Assembly (NCBI GenBank): GCA_002286715.1
Contig: NSJX01000073.1
Span: 1 to 64,000, forward strand
DNA: 64,000 bases
Direction of reading: 5' to 3'
From: Dentipellis sp. KUC8613
Lineage: Eukaryota; Basidiomycota; Agaricomycetes; Russulales; Hericiaceae
The stretch's first letter is position 1, and every line of letters starts with the position of its first letter. Position numbers and translations under genes: made by a program. The notes beneath the pieces were generated by a model. It saw only the letters and a program-made list of their open reading frames with translations, was not told the DNA's origin and did no database searches. This document shows, piece by piece, positions 22,880 to 35,006 of this stretch.

Positions 22880-25114
22880 ATGTCGGTCAAGTACGCCAGC
22901 AAGAGCGCGATGCGCTCGCTCAAGAACATCGCGCACGGCTACTCCGACACGCAGTCGAAGGTCCGCTCCGCGACGAGCAACGACCATATCCCGCCCAGCG
23001 GGCTGCAGATGCACGAGATTGCCGTGCTGTCGTACAACCCGTGCGTCGCAGCGCATCTCCTATCATCCCTTGAGCGTTACTGACGGTCTGTGGTTTGTGG
23101 GATGTAGAATCGACTTCACGGAGATCATTGAGATCATCGACAAGCGGCTGAACGACAAGGGCAAGTACTGGCGGCATGTGTACAAGGTTCGTGCCCCCTT
23201 CTCTTCTCTTCTTCCTCCCCTCTTCGCCCGAGCCTTCTGCTTCCTCCCTGGAGATGGTCGGACCATGCGCGGGTGGGCCCACTTGCGCCCAGGATCATCG
23301 CGAGTGCGTCATGCAGACGCTGCGCGGAGTCATCAGCACTACATAAGCGATCGCACCGAGCGTCCTTGGCCCGCCCGCACGCCCGGGCAATCACGCACCC
23401 CGCATCGCGCATGACCCACCTACACCTCATCATCCCGACACCGCTACGCATCCATCATGACTGCCCACTACGCATGCATCATGGCCTCCAGCCAACGCAC
23501 GCATCATGACCTTCCATCCACATCCCCTTCCTTCTGCACAATGACGTACTCACCCTCGCTTCCCCATGCAGTCGCTCGCCCTGCTCGACTACCTCCTACA
23601 CAGCGGCTCGCCCGCCGTCGCCGCCTACTTCCGGCAGAACATCTACCTCATCAAGACGCTCACCGAGTTCCAGCACACGGACGACACGGGCCGCGACGTC
23701 GGCGCGGACGTGCGCTCGCGCGCGCGCGACATCTCGCGCCTGCTCATGGACGAGACGCGCATCGCCGAGGCGCGCCGCGCGCGCCGCCGCATGCGCGCGC
23801 GCATGCAGGGCCGCCGCGCGGACTCGGACGACGAGGAGGGCGACGACGCGAGGCCCCCGAAACGCGCCCCGCAGCCCCACAGGAAGACGTCCGAGGAGCT
23901 CGACATGGAGCGCGCGCTGAAGCTCAGCGCGAAGGAGGAGGAGGAGCGCAAGCGCCGGCTGGCGCAGCAGGGCGGGGAGTCGCTGTTCGACGACGAGTGC
24001 GTGCCCTTTCTTCCTCCCTGTCTCCTCGCTCGTCCCGGCTCATCTCAATTCGATCTGTTATTATAGAGCGCAGAAAGACCTGATCGACCTGTCCGCCCCC
24101 GACGCGCAGCAGCAGCAGCTCGCGCCCCAGTTCACCTCGCTCCAGCCGCAGTACACGGCGTACGCGTACCCCGTGGAAGCGCAGTACACCCAAGCGTCCT
24201 CGCTTCAGCCACAATACACCCAAGCGCTGCAGCCGCAATACACGTCGCTGCAGCCCCAGTACACATCGCTGCAGCCCCAGTATACCTCCGTGTACGACCC
24301 CGCGGCGCAGCAGGCTCAATACAACGCCATGATCCAGGTGCGCTGCGTTTCCCTGTCCCTATCCCTCTCCCATGTTCCCCCGCGCCCGAGCCTCGTGCCC
24401 GAAGCGCGTGCTTTTTGCTTTTGGCCCGATGTTGACCCGGCTCGGACGGAACAGGCACAGTACGCGCGCCAGCAGGAAGAGGCGGCGCAGCAGTATCAGA
24501 TGCAATACCTGGCCGCCCAGCAAGAGCAGGAGCAACAGCGCCCGCTCGTCCCGCAGTCGACGAATTTCGGGTGAGTGTGTGTTCCTTGTGTGCCCGCGTC
24601 CTTCTTCCCTCCTTCTCCCGCCTTACGTTTCTCTTCCCCTTCTACCCCCTTCTCCCGTCTCGTCTGCGTTTCACCCTTCACCCGTCTAACCCCGCTCTCC
24701 CCGCCCAGCTCCAACAACCCCTTCGCACACCCGACCCCTGCGCCATCGATCAGCTCACCGCCCCCGCGCTCGCTCTACACGAGCACCACCTCGCCCATCC
24801 CGCTCTCGTACCAAAACACCGCCGCGTCCGCGCCCGCGCTCACGCACCGCGCGTCCACCGCGTCCTCGCACGCGTCCTCGCAGCCGCCGCCGACGCCCGT
24901 CTCCTCGATCTCGCTCCCGCACCGCCGCAGTGCCGGCGAGCACGCGCAGCTGGCGCGGCTGTTTGCGAGCAAGACGGGCCCCGGGGACGGCGTGGATACG
25001 TTTGGCAATGTGGGTGCGCTGAGGTTCGGCGGACAGGCGACGGGGCAGCTCGCCGCGCAGCGCACGGGGGTGTATGCCCAGATGACGGGCTCGACGAACT
25101 CGAATTACGCGTGA
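22880..25114 (+). CDS. epsin-like ENTH-domain endocytic adaptor
   Basis: Six exons (22880-23040, 23108-23186, 23572-23996, 24067-24337, 24455-24570, 24709-25114) give 485 aa. The ENTH domain occupies about residues 10-150 and binds phosphoinositides. A ubiquitin-interacting motif follows (ELDMERALKLSAKEEEE, with the A-x-x-x-S core). Next is a Gln/Tyr-rich segment with five LQPQYT copies, then one NPF motif (SNNPFA) for EH-domain partners, and a Ser/Pro-rich tail. This is the arrangement of yeast Ent1/Ent2, which link ubiquitinated cargo, membrane and clathrin coat. Only one NPF is present. Intron 2 (23187-23571, 385 nt) is much longer than the others. Confidence 0.92.
24137..24293 (+). repeat. 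in-frame tandem repeats encoding LQPQYT units in epsin
   Basis: Five copies of a CTGCAGCCNCAGTACAC-like unit in frame, the last three spaced 21 bp apart (TSLQPQY), and a degenerate EAQYTQ copy. They encode a Gln/Tyr-rich spacer between the UIM and the NPF motif. Confidence 0.8.
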
Positions 25115-26039
25115 GGCGTGAGCCGTCGCGCGCGGCCTACATCTCAAAGCGAATGCGACATTGCAACTATACGTCGGGAGGACTCAACGTCCTCAGTGGT
25201 AATGAACGATCGAACGAACGAATAATGGAGGATGGATAATCATCGTCATCGTCAACGTTAATGTCTCATGCATCTCTACTACTCTACTCTCATTTCTCAC
25301 CTCATTTTTGTTGTCTCATCTTGGAGCCTCGGAGAATCGGAGACTCGTACTTGGTACTCAGTGCTCAGTGCTCGTGCTCATTCCACACATCCACATTAGT
25401 GTATACTGTATTATTATGTATGTTACATCTAGAGTGTACATTACTTGTTGCCGATTATCATCTCATCTATGGTTTATGGACTATCTGTTTGGTGCTTTCT
25501 TGGTTTTGAGTGCGAGTGTCAATGCAGCAGGACGGCCTTGGGCGCAATTTGGAGTTTGCTGGTCCAGGTGGGGATTTCTGCACGTGTTTCGGAGTCGACG
25601 AGCGCGTGCGGGTTTTCCCGGAGCCTTTCCCACGCGTCACGATGGCCAGTCTTGAGTTCGACTCGTTCAAACTAAATCGTCTCTTGTTTGACTCTCCTTC
25701 ATTTCCACCAAAATATGTCTCGCACGTTCACCTGCCCACCCATATACTCCGGTCTGAAAATCCGGACCGAATATCATATCAAATGCTGTAAGCTGCTGTA
25801 GCGAACTTGGTTGCCTGGCGCCCGACGCTCGGCCCCAGGTACCATCCGAGTACGTATCTTCTACACAATAAAACGGAGGTCTACACGCGATATGTAAATT
25901 ACTTGACTCGCATGCGACTCGCGGAGCAGACGCGCATACTTATTGATTCGACAACGCCTTCCACAGCGCAGGGCATCGCTGACACCCCACTGTCATCGAC
26001 AACGCATCCGCTGCAGGACGCACCGCAAGCACAGACACC
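25115..26039. other. intergenic between epsin and F-box-like gene A
   Basis: No gene recognised. The first part is AT-richer and serves as epsin 3' UTR. Small ORFs on both strands are unsupported. Confidence 0.4.
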
Positions 26040-27285
26040 ATGCGTGAGCTCCCCCTCGAGCTCGTAAAGGCAATCAGCGACGAAGTCTCCGCGCCTGCCG
26101 ACCTGCGTGCGCTGCGCGCAGCCAGCAAGTGGTGGCACGCCGAACTAACACCCCGTGCGTTCCACACGATAACCATACGCGGCACGGCGCACGGCGCAAC
26201 GGGACTCGCAAATATCCTGCAGGACTCCGCGCTCGCGCCGCATGTCCGCGAGATTGTGTACCAGGACCCGGCGGCCAATAGTGAGGGCAAGTTCGCCCAC
26301 CTTGGTGCGTCTCCATTCTCCTCGCAGTTTCTCATATCATGTCGCCCGACCTAACAAGTTTCCATGACAAGGACACGACAGCGACATCCCGGACGACGCA
26401 ATCGACGCGCTCGGCGCCGCCTTCGCGCTCACACACCGCGCGCCCGCGCTCGAGACCGTCACGCTCGTCTTCTACCCGGTATACTACGAGGAATTCCCGT
26501 GGGACCCTCTGTCTCCTTCCTCCCAGCTCCGCGCCCAACGCGCGATCCTCGGCGGCCTCGCGCGCGCCGCCTCGGCAGGGCTCAAGCTGCACACGCTCGC
26601 GCTGCTCAACCTCCTCGCGGTGCACTCGCGCGTGTTCGACGAGCCCGCGTTCGCCGCGCTGCTCGCGCCACTGCGCGCGCTCCGCATCGCCGTCCTCGCG
26701 AACGACATCCACGAGGGCGACTACCCGCAGGAGGAGTTCGCCGCGTTCTGGGAGGCGAGCATGACGCGCCGCCTGCTCCCGCCCGCGGGCCCCGGCGCGC
26801 CGCTGGAGGCGCTCGCGATCCGCAGCGCGGAGGACGTCGGGCTCGTCCCGGGGTTCTCGTTTGCGGACCGCGTGTACCCGAGGCTTGCGGCGCTGGAGGT
26901 GCAGGGCATCATGTTCGGCCCGGCGGTCGGCGTGGAGGAGTTCATCGTGCGGCATGCGGGCACGCTGAAGAGGCTGGTGATTGAGGGATGCAAAATTGGG
27001 ATCGAGGAGGACGAGGAGGGGCCGGCGCAGTTCTGGGCGGCGGTTTGGGACAGGTTCCGCGAGACGCTGGTTGTGCTGGAAGAGGTCGTGGTGCGCGAGG
27101 ACAAGAACGAGACGGGAGAGGGCCGGGTTTTGAATTACGGGCATTTTGATCCGGGGTGGGGGTATATTGCGAATTATGAGGGGACGGAGGGCGAAGAGGG
27201 CGATGTACCTGCGTTGCAAGCGTTTGTGGATGCAGTCGAGGCGAGGCGGGCGAAGAAGGCTCAGGAGGGTGGTGGACTGATGTGA
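26040..27285 (+). CDS. F-box-like protein, family member A
   Basis: Two exons (26040-26304 and 26372-27285) give 392 aa. The N-terminus (MRELPLELVKAISDEV, then KWWHAELTPRAFHTI) looks like an F-box helix pair, which would bind Skp1 in an SCF ubiquitin ligase. The remainder is a degenerate leucine-rich, probably substrate-binding region including the family-specific EEFIVRHAGTLKRL and FDPGWGYIANYEGTEGEEGD. Paralogues B (27891-29122) and C (35007-36278, minus) share the single phase-1 intron at the same place. The coding sequence is clearly more GC-rich at third positions than B. Substrate unknown. Confidence 0.75.
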
Positions 27286-27890
27286 CCAGGCGCGAGAGCA
27301 TCTTCGCTCCTTCACTAATTCATATCCAACCAGGTAATTAAACAGTATACCAGATGGTGTCAGCTTGTGGAACCTCGGTCGAGTCTGAAGGTAGGCAATT
27401 GATAAACAATTTGAGAAGGTGTTCCGAGCGAATATATCATGACTTCGACGGCCTTTATTTTAAGCTCGACCGCATCACGAGCATTGTGAAATATCTAGAT
27501 CTTCACGCAGCCTTAAGTGTCAATGTGAAGTTAGCGGAGACTTCTACTAGCCAAACAGTTGAGAGAAGAGTCGCCATGGTGGTTTTATGATTCAGTATCC
27601 GGCGGGCCGCGCGCCGGGCCGGCCGCGGTTGTCAAATACGGCTTCCGTCAAGTTCAAGTCCTTTGCCTCCCGCAGCTGCTACAGTGTCTCTTCAAGTATT
27701 TTATCTAGTTGCTTTGCATCTCGACTGCCAAAGCATGTATGGAAATGAAACGTGACAAGGTGTGCATAATGGCATCGACTAATCGTACCGAGAATTTCTT
27801 GACAACAGACGCCCAGCCGTATATTGGCTTGACGGTCTCAAATCAACTTCCCCTATGTTCCCAGCGTCAAGTGCTGTACCACATCCCACC
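27286..27890. other. intergenic between F-box-like genes A and B, with a GC-only patch
   Basis: No gene seen. An almost pure G/C patch lies at about 27600-27632, containing GGGCCGGCCGCGG, inside otherwise AT-richer DNA. Confidence 0.4.
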
Positions 27891-29122
27891 ATGCACCAAA
27901 TTCCCCTCGAGCTTGTGAGGGCCATCTTCGACGAAGTTACCTCGCCCGAAGATTTGCTCGCGCTACGTGCAACGTGCAAGTGGTGGCACGCTGAAGCAAC
28001 ACCTTGCGCCTTTCGCACTATAGTTGTAAGAGACACCATACGCAGCGCGAAAGGGCTCGATAACATCCTTCGGAACGCAGCTCTCGTGCTGCATGTCCGC
28101 GAGATCGTGTATCAGGACCCAATGGCGGACAGCAAGGGCAAATCGTCTGACGGTTATAGTGCGTTCTGTCCCATCATCGCTCGAAGCTCGACCTGACCCA
28201 TTATCTGTTCATGCAAGAGTATGATAGCGACAGGGTCGTCCCGGACGACACGTTCGATGCCCTCGCCGGCGCCTTCGCGCTCGCCGCCAATGCGCACTCG
28301 TTGTCCACTGTCAAACTCATTTTCTACCCCTACTACGTCGAGGAGAGCTGGGACGACGACACGACACCTTCTGCACAGCTCCGCGTGCAACACGCGATTC
28401 TCGATGGTCTCGCGCGCGCAGCGGCAGCTGGCCTCTCGTTGCACACGCTCGTGCTTCTCAATCTCAGCGCAGTGCCTTCCCCGGTGTTCGATGAGCCCTC
28501 TTTCGCCGCGCTGCTCGCGCCGCTTCGCATCCTCCACATTGACACCATCAGCGGCCTCACGGAGGGAGACTATCCGATGGATGAATTCGCCGAGTTTTGG
28601 GAATCGAGCATGACGGACCGCCTTCTACCTCCTGCCGGCCCCGATGCCCCGCTCGAGTCGCTCACAATCCGGAGCGAGGATGACGTCGGGCTTCAGCCAT
28701 GGTTCACGTTCGGGGATCGGTCGTATCCGCGGCTCGTGGAGCTGTCGGTGACGCACATTATGTTCGACGGGTCCGACGGCGGTATCGAGGATTTCATTGT
28801 GCGGCATGCGGGCTCGTTGAGGAGGCTTGAGATCAAGGATGGCAAGATTGGGATTGAACAGGGCGAGGAAGGACCCACACAGTTCTGGGCGGCGATCTGG
28901 ACGCGGTTACGCGAGACGTTGACGGAGCTGGAGGAGCTCGTGGTGGGCAATGAGGGCATGCTGCGAGAGCGGGCTTTCTATTACGGGCGTTTTGATCCGG
29001 GGTGGGGGTATCTTGCAGATTATGAAGGGACGGAGGGAGAGGAGGGGGATGAACCTGCCTTACAGGCATTCATGGGTGCGGTTGAGGCGAGGAGAGCAAA
29101 GAAGGCTATGGGAAATGAGTAG
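27891..29122 (+). CDS. F-box-like protein, family member B
   Basis: Tandem paralogue of A: exons 27891-28158 and 28218-29122, 390 aa. The start (MHQIPLELVRAIFDEV) and KWWHAEATPCAFRTI block align with A, as do the YQDPMADSKG segment before the intron and FDPGWGYLADYEGTEGEEGD near the end. The reading frame is open throughout, so it appears functional. Codon use is less GC-biased than in A. Likely role in substrate recognition for an SCF complex by family analogy; this is inference. Confidence 0.75.
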
Positions 29123-29443
29123 CTCGAGGCATGTTTCCTTGTTATTGCTCATTCAAACGCGCTCGCTGAACTCAACGAACCGCGAGAAGATATCGTAGGT
29201 TTTTCTCAGCGCAGGGACTCAGAAATGGACGTCACTACTGGTACTATAACCTAGGTCTTGGTTCTACAGATCTCCAGACTCGAGGTATCTTCAACCACAT
29301 CATACTTACCTTCGCGATGCGCGCTCAGCCGTCTCGCATTCGTGTCAGCGCTATCCTGACCTCCTCAAACGTTTCAGATTTCGTATACGTGAAGTCCGTA
29401 CAGAAAACGTACAGAAAATTCACGCTACATACACTGCTATCCG

Positions 29444-31147
29444 TCACCAATCAACATCGCGAGTCACATCTCTCAGTTCTTCCACAATCTCCTCATTGAT
29501 CCTGCTCGCGGTGATGAACAAATTCGCCAACGGGCCCAAATGCTCAAACCAGTCCAGTAGCTTGGTACCTTCATCGTCCCACGTATCTTCAAAATTGACC
29601 TCTGACAGGGTCAGGGTTTCGAGGGAAGGGAAGAGAGGATGTGGCTGTCCTTCGAGTGAGCGATTCATGAAACGAAGCATCTCGTCGAGGCCAGGGTCAG
29701 GGAAGAATCTTAGTGCCACATGTTGTAGGTGTTGATTCCCACCAAGCAACAAAAGCCAGTTTATGCCACGACTCCCATCCCAGAAGACATCCATCGCATC
29801 CAGATGCTGTAAGGGCAAGGCGTTGAAAAACTGCTCCACCCCCGAATGAGAGGAGTCAGCTGTATAGTAGGCGACGAGGAGGTCCAGCAATGGCTTTTCC
29901 TCTTCGTTAGCGGGGCTGTCGATAGTAGATATGTCGCAAGCTATATCACTTCGATCCTGAGCAACAAAACGGACTCTCTGGCCATCTGCGTCTACGATGC
30001 TCAACGAGCGGATAAATGTCGACGAGGTGTTGAATTTGGTGGACAGCCAAGGCAGAAGGAATTCTAAATGGCGGTCACTGGTACAGAGTACTTCATGGCT
30101 GACAGTCGCTGGCACGGCCAGGTGTTTGAGAAGGAGACCGCAGTTGCGGGTCTCATCATGCAAATATATTGTGTGGAGGTTCGGCAAAGTGACTAGGGGA
30201 CCGCATAAGGACTCTGGGGTAGTACCAGGGGCTGGTGGTGACAATAGTCGTCCGAGCTTGAGGACCTCGAGGGCAGGCATACCTTGAAGCGTGCTAAGGA
30301 GTTCTCCAAGTTCCTGACGATACAAAGGATACTCGTCATCGTGTGCGCCTTCGAGATGAAGAGGAATGTCGTGAGCTAGAGATACTCGCAACACACTGCT
30401 ATCGCATTGTCCGAGGCTGAGGTAGCGGAGGCACGGAGCGAATCCGTTGAATGCACGAGGAGGCAAAGTAAGCGCGAAGTAGCCATCCGATGGTGGTAAC
30501 AGAACGAGTTTCTCCAGGAGCGGGGCTGGATCACGGAGAGAGGGAACGATCCAGGTCAAGTCTTGGGATAATCCTCCTACGCGAAGCTCTTGCAAATGAG
30601 ACACGTGTCGTGCAATGTCCCTTCCTATATCCTGTATATTCCTCCTTCTTTGCATATATGCCGATGGCCAAGTATAGTCGAGTAGAATGGGTGCACTTCG
30701 TGAGCGGCGAAGGAATTCTCCTGCCCACTTGGAGCCGAGTATTATCTCAGACCACAAACCGGGGTCGTCGAGGGCCGTCGCTCTCCACTGACGACATACG
30801 TGAGTGACTTGCACCCATGCGGTGGCGCTAGATAGATTTTCTATCCTGAAATCGTCGCGAAGACGACGGTGGTGGGCAATGTTCCAGGGTGAACAGTGAC
30901 TACGAACGAAGTGAAAAACGAGGGCAAGAATTTCTGACGGCAGTCGATTGACCGACATCAAGGAGTTGTAGCGGGTGCGGAGCGAGGACATCACTAGACC
31001 AACAGCTCCCATCTCAAGTTCGAGGACCCGACAAGCGCCCGGGATATCTTGAGTTTTCATTATTGCACCAGCGAAACCATGCTGAGAGGCAAATCGAGAC
31101 CTCTCAGCGGACACCCAGTATTCTGTAGCACTGAAATAAATTAGCAT
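29444..31147 (-). CDS. F-box domain protein with LRR-like C-terminus
   Basis: A single 567-codon frame. The F-box is at about residues 66-125 (NRLPSEILALVFHFV, then VTHVCRQWRATALDDPGLWS), the usual pattern of the large basidiomycete F-box family. The C-terminal 400 residues have leucine-rich periodicity. The first ATG in frame is at 31147; a later ATG at 31060 (MKTQD) is also possible, because a CAG acceptor-like site lies just after the first. It is unrelated to the A/B/C family that flanks it. Predicted substrate adaptor of an SCF ubiquitin ligase; target unknown. Confidence 0.78.
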   Translation of the reverse strand: MLIYFSATEYWVSAERSRFASQHGFAGAIMKTQDIPGACRVLELEMGAVGLVMSSLRTRYNSLMSVNRLPSEILALVFHFVRSHCSPWNIAHHRRLRDDFRIENLSSATAWVQVTHVCRQWRATALDDPGLWSEIILGSKWAGEFLRRSRSAPILLDYTWPSAYMQRRRNIQDIGRDIARHVSHLQELRVGGLSQDLTWIVPSLRDPAPLLEKLVLLPPSDGYFALTLPPRAFNGFAPCLRYLSLGQCDSSVLRVSLAHDIPLHLEGAHDDEYPLYRQELGELLSTLQGMPALEVLKLGRLLSPPAPGTTPESLCGPLVTLPNLHTIYLHDETRNCGLLLKHLAVPATVSHEVLCTSDRHLEFLLPWLSTKFNTSSTFIRSLSIVDADGQRVRFVAQDRSDIACDISTIDSPANEEEKPLLDLLVAYYTADSSHSGVEQFFNALPLQHLDAMDVFWDGSRGINWLLLLGGNQHLQHVALRFFPDPGLDEMLRFMNRSLEGQPHPLFPSLETLTLSEVNFEDTWDDEGTKLLDWFEHLGPLANLFITASRINEEIVEELRDVTRDVDW

Positions 31148-31690
31148 CGTCTACTAACTCCATGGACCAGATCAATCACCTCAATGCCGGGTTGCCAACG
31201 AGCATATCCATGCCAAGGAGTCGTTGTTGTGATGCAGAAGTGACAGAATGAAGCGAAATCTGATAGATGAACAATCAACAATAAAAAAGTGTAGAAATTA
31301 GCGAAAGGTGAACTGATACTTACGGTCGGTACCCAGCGACGACTCGTGCAGGAAAAGCAAGCCACGAGTCACAAAAGGCGCTGGCGCTGGCCACTCGTGT
31401 GGAGTACCAACTGGATAAACGTCAACAAACACAGCTACTGCCGGGCCCATACTGCATAGCCACTTCACCGCGAGTTCTTTCCTCCTCCACTGCCCATGAT
31501 TGCAAGAATCACAACACACCTTTTCGGCGTGAAGCACATGTACAGGTAAGTACCAAGTGCTGCCTATACAAGGTGTGAACAATTAAATGTTGACAAAAAT
31601 AGCCTTTGGCTGGGCCGCCCGAGAATCTTCCCCGTGCAAAAATTCTATTTGATTCACTGAATCTGCAATAGCTTTACCATTGGCTACTTT
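31148..31690. other. intergenic, no supported gene
   Basis: A minus-strand frame at 31298-31582 has some protein-like composition (segment FVDVYPVGTPHEWPAPAPF) but no recognisable domain or clear splice partner. Confidence 0.3.
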
Positions 31691-31699
31691 AGCTACCTA

Positions 31700-32150
31700 C
31701 CCGGGTCTCTACGGTGTTGCGCCCGCTTCAGGTCAGCGACGCGACTTCCAGCGCGACGACGGTTGCAAATGTTCTTCAACATAACGCACTTGCATTTCAC
31801 GTCCACGAAATCTTCTACCAGGAGCCCGAAGCAGACGGCCCGGGTGTATGATTAGGCCCTTCTCATGTGTACGGAGTGTCAAGCTTCAAGGGAATTATAT
31901 CCGTCGACGCCATTGACGCACTCGGTGCTGCCTTCGCGCTTGCGACGGTCCACTGGCATCGCGCGCCGGCACTCTCCTCTATCAAATTCATCTTCTACCT
32001 TGTATACTGAGACTCTTGTAACAGACCCGAAGCACGTACACCGTCCGCCCGGTTCCGTACCCAGCGCGCTTTCCTCGATTTGCCGAAAATTTTAGATGCA
32101 GTTGAGTTAAATAAGGAGCAGCAGGAATTCATGTACATGATCGCTGCGTA
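31700..32150 (+). pseudogene. decayed F-box-like gene, family member D
   Basis: A frame starting near 31718 encodes a match to the end of exon 1 of the family (ATTVANVLQHNALAFHVHEI, then FYQEPEADG). A GT...AG intron follows at the expected place (about 31846-31890). The second part restarts with VDAIDALGAAFALAT and SSIKFIFYLVY, as in A and B, but meets a TGA right after. The N-terminal F-box helices are missing and the rest of exon 2 is absent. This is a relic of a fourth copy lying between members B and C. Confidence 0.75.
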
Positions 32151-32255
32151 CTGCGATTGACGGTTTGAATAAAGCGAATGAATTACACTCAATCTCTTTG
32201 GGAACAAGGACGTACATTGTAGGGTATCAAGTTGAACGTGACTAAACTCCAAGGA

Positions 32256-33981
32256 TCAGACAGCATTCAGTTCGGTTTCTGCCTTCTCCACATCTCTTAC
32301 TGTTTCCAGACGATCTGATCGCCCACCGATGCTGTCCCCACTAGACTGTAGTGGCGCGAACAGTTCTTCGATTGGCCCTCCCTGAGATGCGAGGTGGGAA
32401 ATGTCGGTGGCAATGGGGCCATGGTCTGCAAATTTTATGGACTTGAGTTGGGACCCTCGGGTGACTTGAGCGTTATGGGATAGGTGCGACGTCTCCACTA
32501 CACGGTCGAATCCCTCGCCCATTCCGACTCGCACAATAATCAAAGTTGGCGCAATCACCTGTGATGCATCAATCGGCAAGAGTGAAGAGATAACGGAATA
32601 AACACGAACCATCATAATTTGAGCTATGTTATTGAGTATATTCTAGAACAATATCGACCGTCATGGACAATTGGATCGTGGTATTGCTCGTGAGTAAATT
32701 CAAATAAGTGCCCGGATAAATGACGACTCTTACCGTGTAACCCGTAGCATCGTCGATAAAACCCATGACTGTATTGACCAGCTGTGATGCCGATAGCAGA
32801 GCACCGGATTCCACGCTGCGGCGCAACATGTTTAGCCGAAGCCGTCGAGGAAAAGGGGGCCTCCCTACATCATGGACATGGCGATCCTATACCGGATACT
32901 CGCCCCCTTCCCTATGACCTTCTCCAAACCCCGGGCCATCAACCAGATGCGTAGAGCTGGCGAGAAATGTGAGATTTCCAGACTGTGGTAATTACTGCAT
33001 CTGAAAGCATACTTATCAACGCGGTGGTGATCACGTTGTTGGCCAGTTCGAGAGTATTGATGGCAGCGACCAACTTGGACATGATAGTCGCTGTTTCGGT
33101 CCATATCGGCGGCGGCCCTTCACCTGAGGGCGCATCCCTCTGAATGATATATAACCGTGCTTGACAGTACGTGTAATAGGCGTTCAATGCTAGAATAGCG
33201 GACATCAGCACGATGATGCTCTGATGTACATAAGTGACATATTGTCGGGACATACGTACCAGTCGTTGTGAGCAGAATGACGCCTGGCGGAATTCCTATC
33301 CAACGTCTTTGGTGCCACAGGACCACACAACGATAAATCTTTGTGAATAAGTGAGTACCTCGAACAAGATCACCGTGTTTACACTCACCAGCACCCCGTC
33401 CGCGACCAGGCTTGTGTGCACACTTATGAGCATGAAGAATGTCGAACCAGAGTTCTTAATTATTCACCTGATGCACATGACTATGGCATACTGAGCTGCA
33501 ACGATACAGCTACCTGTCAATGCTTCGTTTAGACCCTCTGGCGTCGGGGTATTACAAGGCAGAACCGTAACGCCATCGGGGGAAATGTAGCTGTCGGAAC
33601 TTGTGATAGGCGCGGCAAGCAGGCCCGCCAGCAGAATCCCCGTGTATGCTGTCGTCAATAGAAACAGCGCGAGTGAAGAGCCTAGATAGAATGTGTTTGG
33701 TCGTCGGTATAGCAGCACGTAGACCGAACCGCCGAACAGGGCGACGTAGAGTCCTGGTCAATGTTGATCAGAGACGTCCGCAACCTATGTAAGCGCAAAG
33801 GGACTTACCGTACAGTACTGTAATTGGCTGATTGGATACGTCAGTAAGACTTTGTCGACCCAGCGGGATGCTCACGCACCCATACTTGTGAGATCGATTC
33901 CTGGATGCAACACAATAAGTCGATCGTGATGAATTGAGCAGATAACACAGGGCGTACAACAAAGTATTTTTCTCCACACAT
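32256..33981 (-). CDS. seven-transmembrane protein of a basidiomycete-expanded family
   Basis: Minus-strand multi-exon gene. Exons visible in order include a membrane segment YVALFGGSVYVLLYRRP (about 33755-33710) with LALFLLTTAYTGILLAGLLA, then VYRCVVLWHQRRWIGIPPGV, ALNAYYTYCQARLYII, LVAAINTLELANNVITTALI, VESGALLSASQLVNTVMGF, and finally SQVIAPTLIIVRVGMGEGF with a hydrophilic tail to the stop at 32256. The pattern of about seven hydrophobic segments and the ending xAPTLIIVRVG is common to many Agaricomycete integral membrane proteins of unknown function. The N-terminus (possible ATG at 33981) and several short introns are not fully resolved. Confidence 0.7.
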
Positions 33982-35006
33982 TTTAGGGGACGAGATGCTG
34001 GGGGAAGACACGGCTTGCGAAGCTACTTATACCGTGGTCCTGCGCGGCTGGTGGCTGGGCAATAAATTCGCTCGGCGAGCAGTAAAGGGCGTTTTGGTCG
34101 TGTATAGACACCGAACGGTGGTGCATGATTTGCGAGTCCAAACAGGACGGCTGATCATCGCGATCCGTGTCAAAGAAAGAAGTCAGTGTCAGATCAGGGA
34201 GTCGGGCTCTGTATACTCACCGTACACGTATAAATCGAGGATGTGCACGATAAGGAACTGTATGCGAGACGAGGAACGCATGATTTTGCAGCTGTTAGAT
34301 GTACGTGAATGCATGTTCCGCTTCGTGAAGTTCTCAAGAGGCAAGGACATACCGAACGCTAGAATCGTTAGTGGACAATTGACACTCGCAAGACTGACCA
34401 AAATGTCATGCTCAGATAAGACCCATCGCCATCAAAGAGGAGGCGCGGTGCGTAGGGTTCGAAGCATGAAGATGATCAGATGGTCTGAGGGTTCTATAAA
34501 AGACTGAAAGACCCTCGTCAGGATCCCAAGCCCCTTGACAGATCTCTACTTGATGTCAGTGTAGGATGCACGATCTTCAAAGCCTTCCGATCACCACAGC
34601 TTCCTAAACAGAAACCGCATCTTGCCAAGTTCGTGCAAACGTGCCAATGTTCCATTTTCAATTTGCTAGCTAATCTTAGAAGGTCAGTGCTCGTGAGGCG
34701 TTCTGCGTGCCTTTCATCTTCGCACGGGACGGGACTAGGTGATGGAGCGCACAGATGTCAATGCTTTGATTATCGGGTTTCACGAACCACTGCGGTACTG
34801 GTCTGTTCCTAGGATCACAAACCAACAAACTATTATGATTTCACCTGGATCTTCATTCCATTTGTTTGCCACCAAATTCAAATCATCGCACTTATGCTTC
34901 AACAGGCATAGACCTGGCGATTTTTATCTCGTCTAGTCAAGAGATCGGCATACGCCCCTGGGAAGGTAAGTCAAACGGGAATCAATAGGAAAGCTTTTGT
35001 CCGTAC
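33982..35006. other. intergenic with a possible membrane-protein fragment
   Basis: A minus-strand frame at 34189-34401 contains SLASVNCPLTILAFG and RIQFLIVHILDLYVYG, hydrophobic stretches like those of the neighbouring seven-TM gene, with a GT donor after the first. It may be a 5' remnant of a second copy. Nothing else is supported. Confidence 0.3.
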
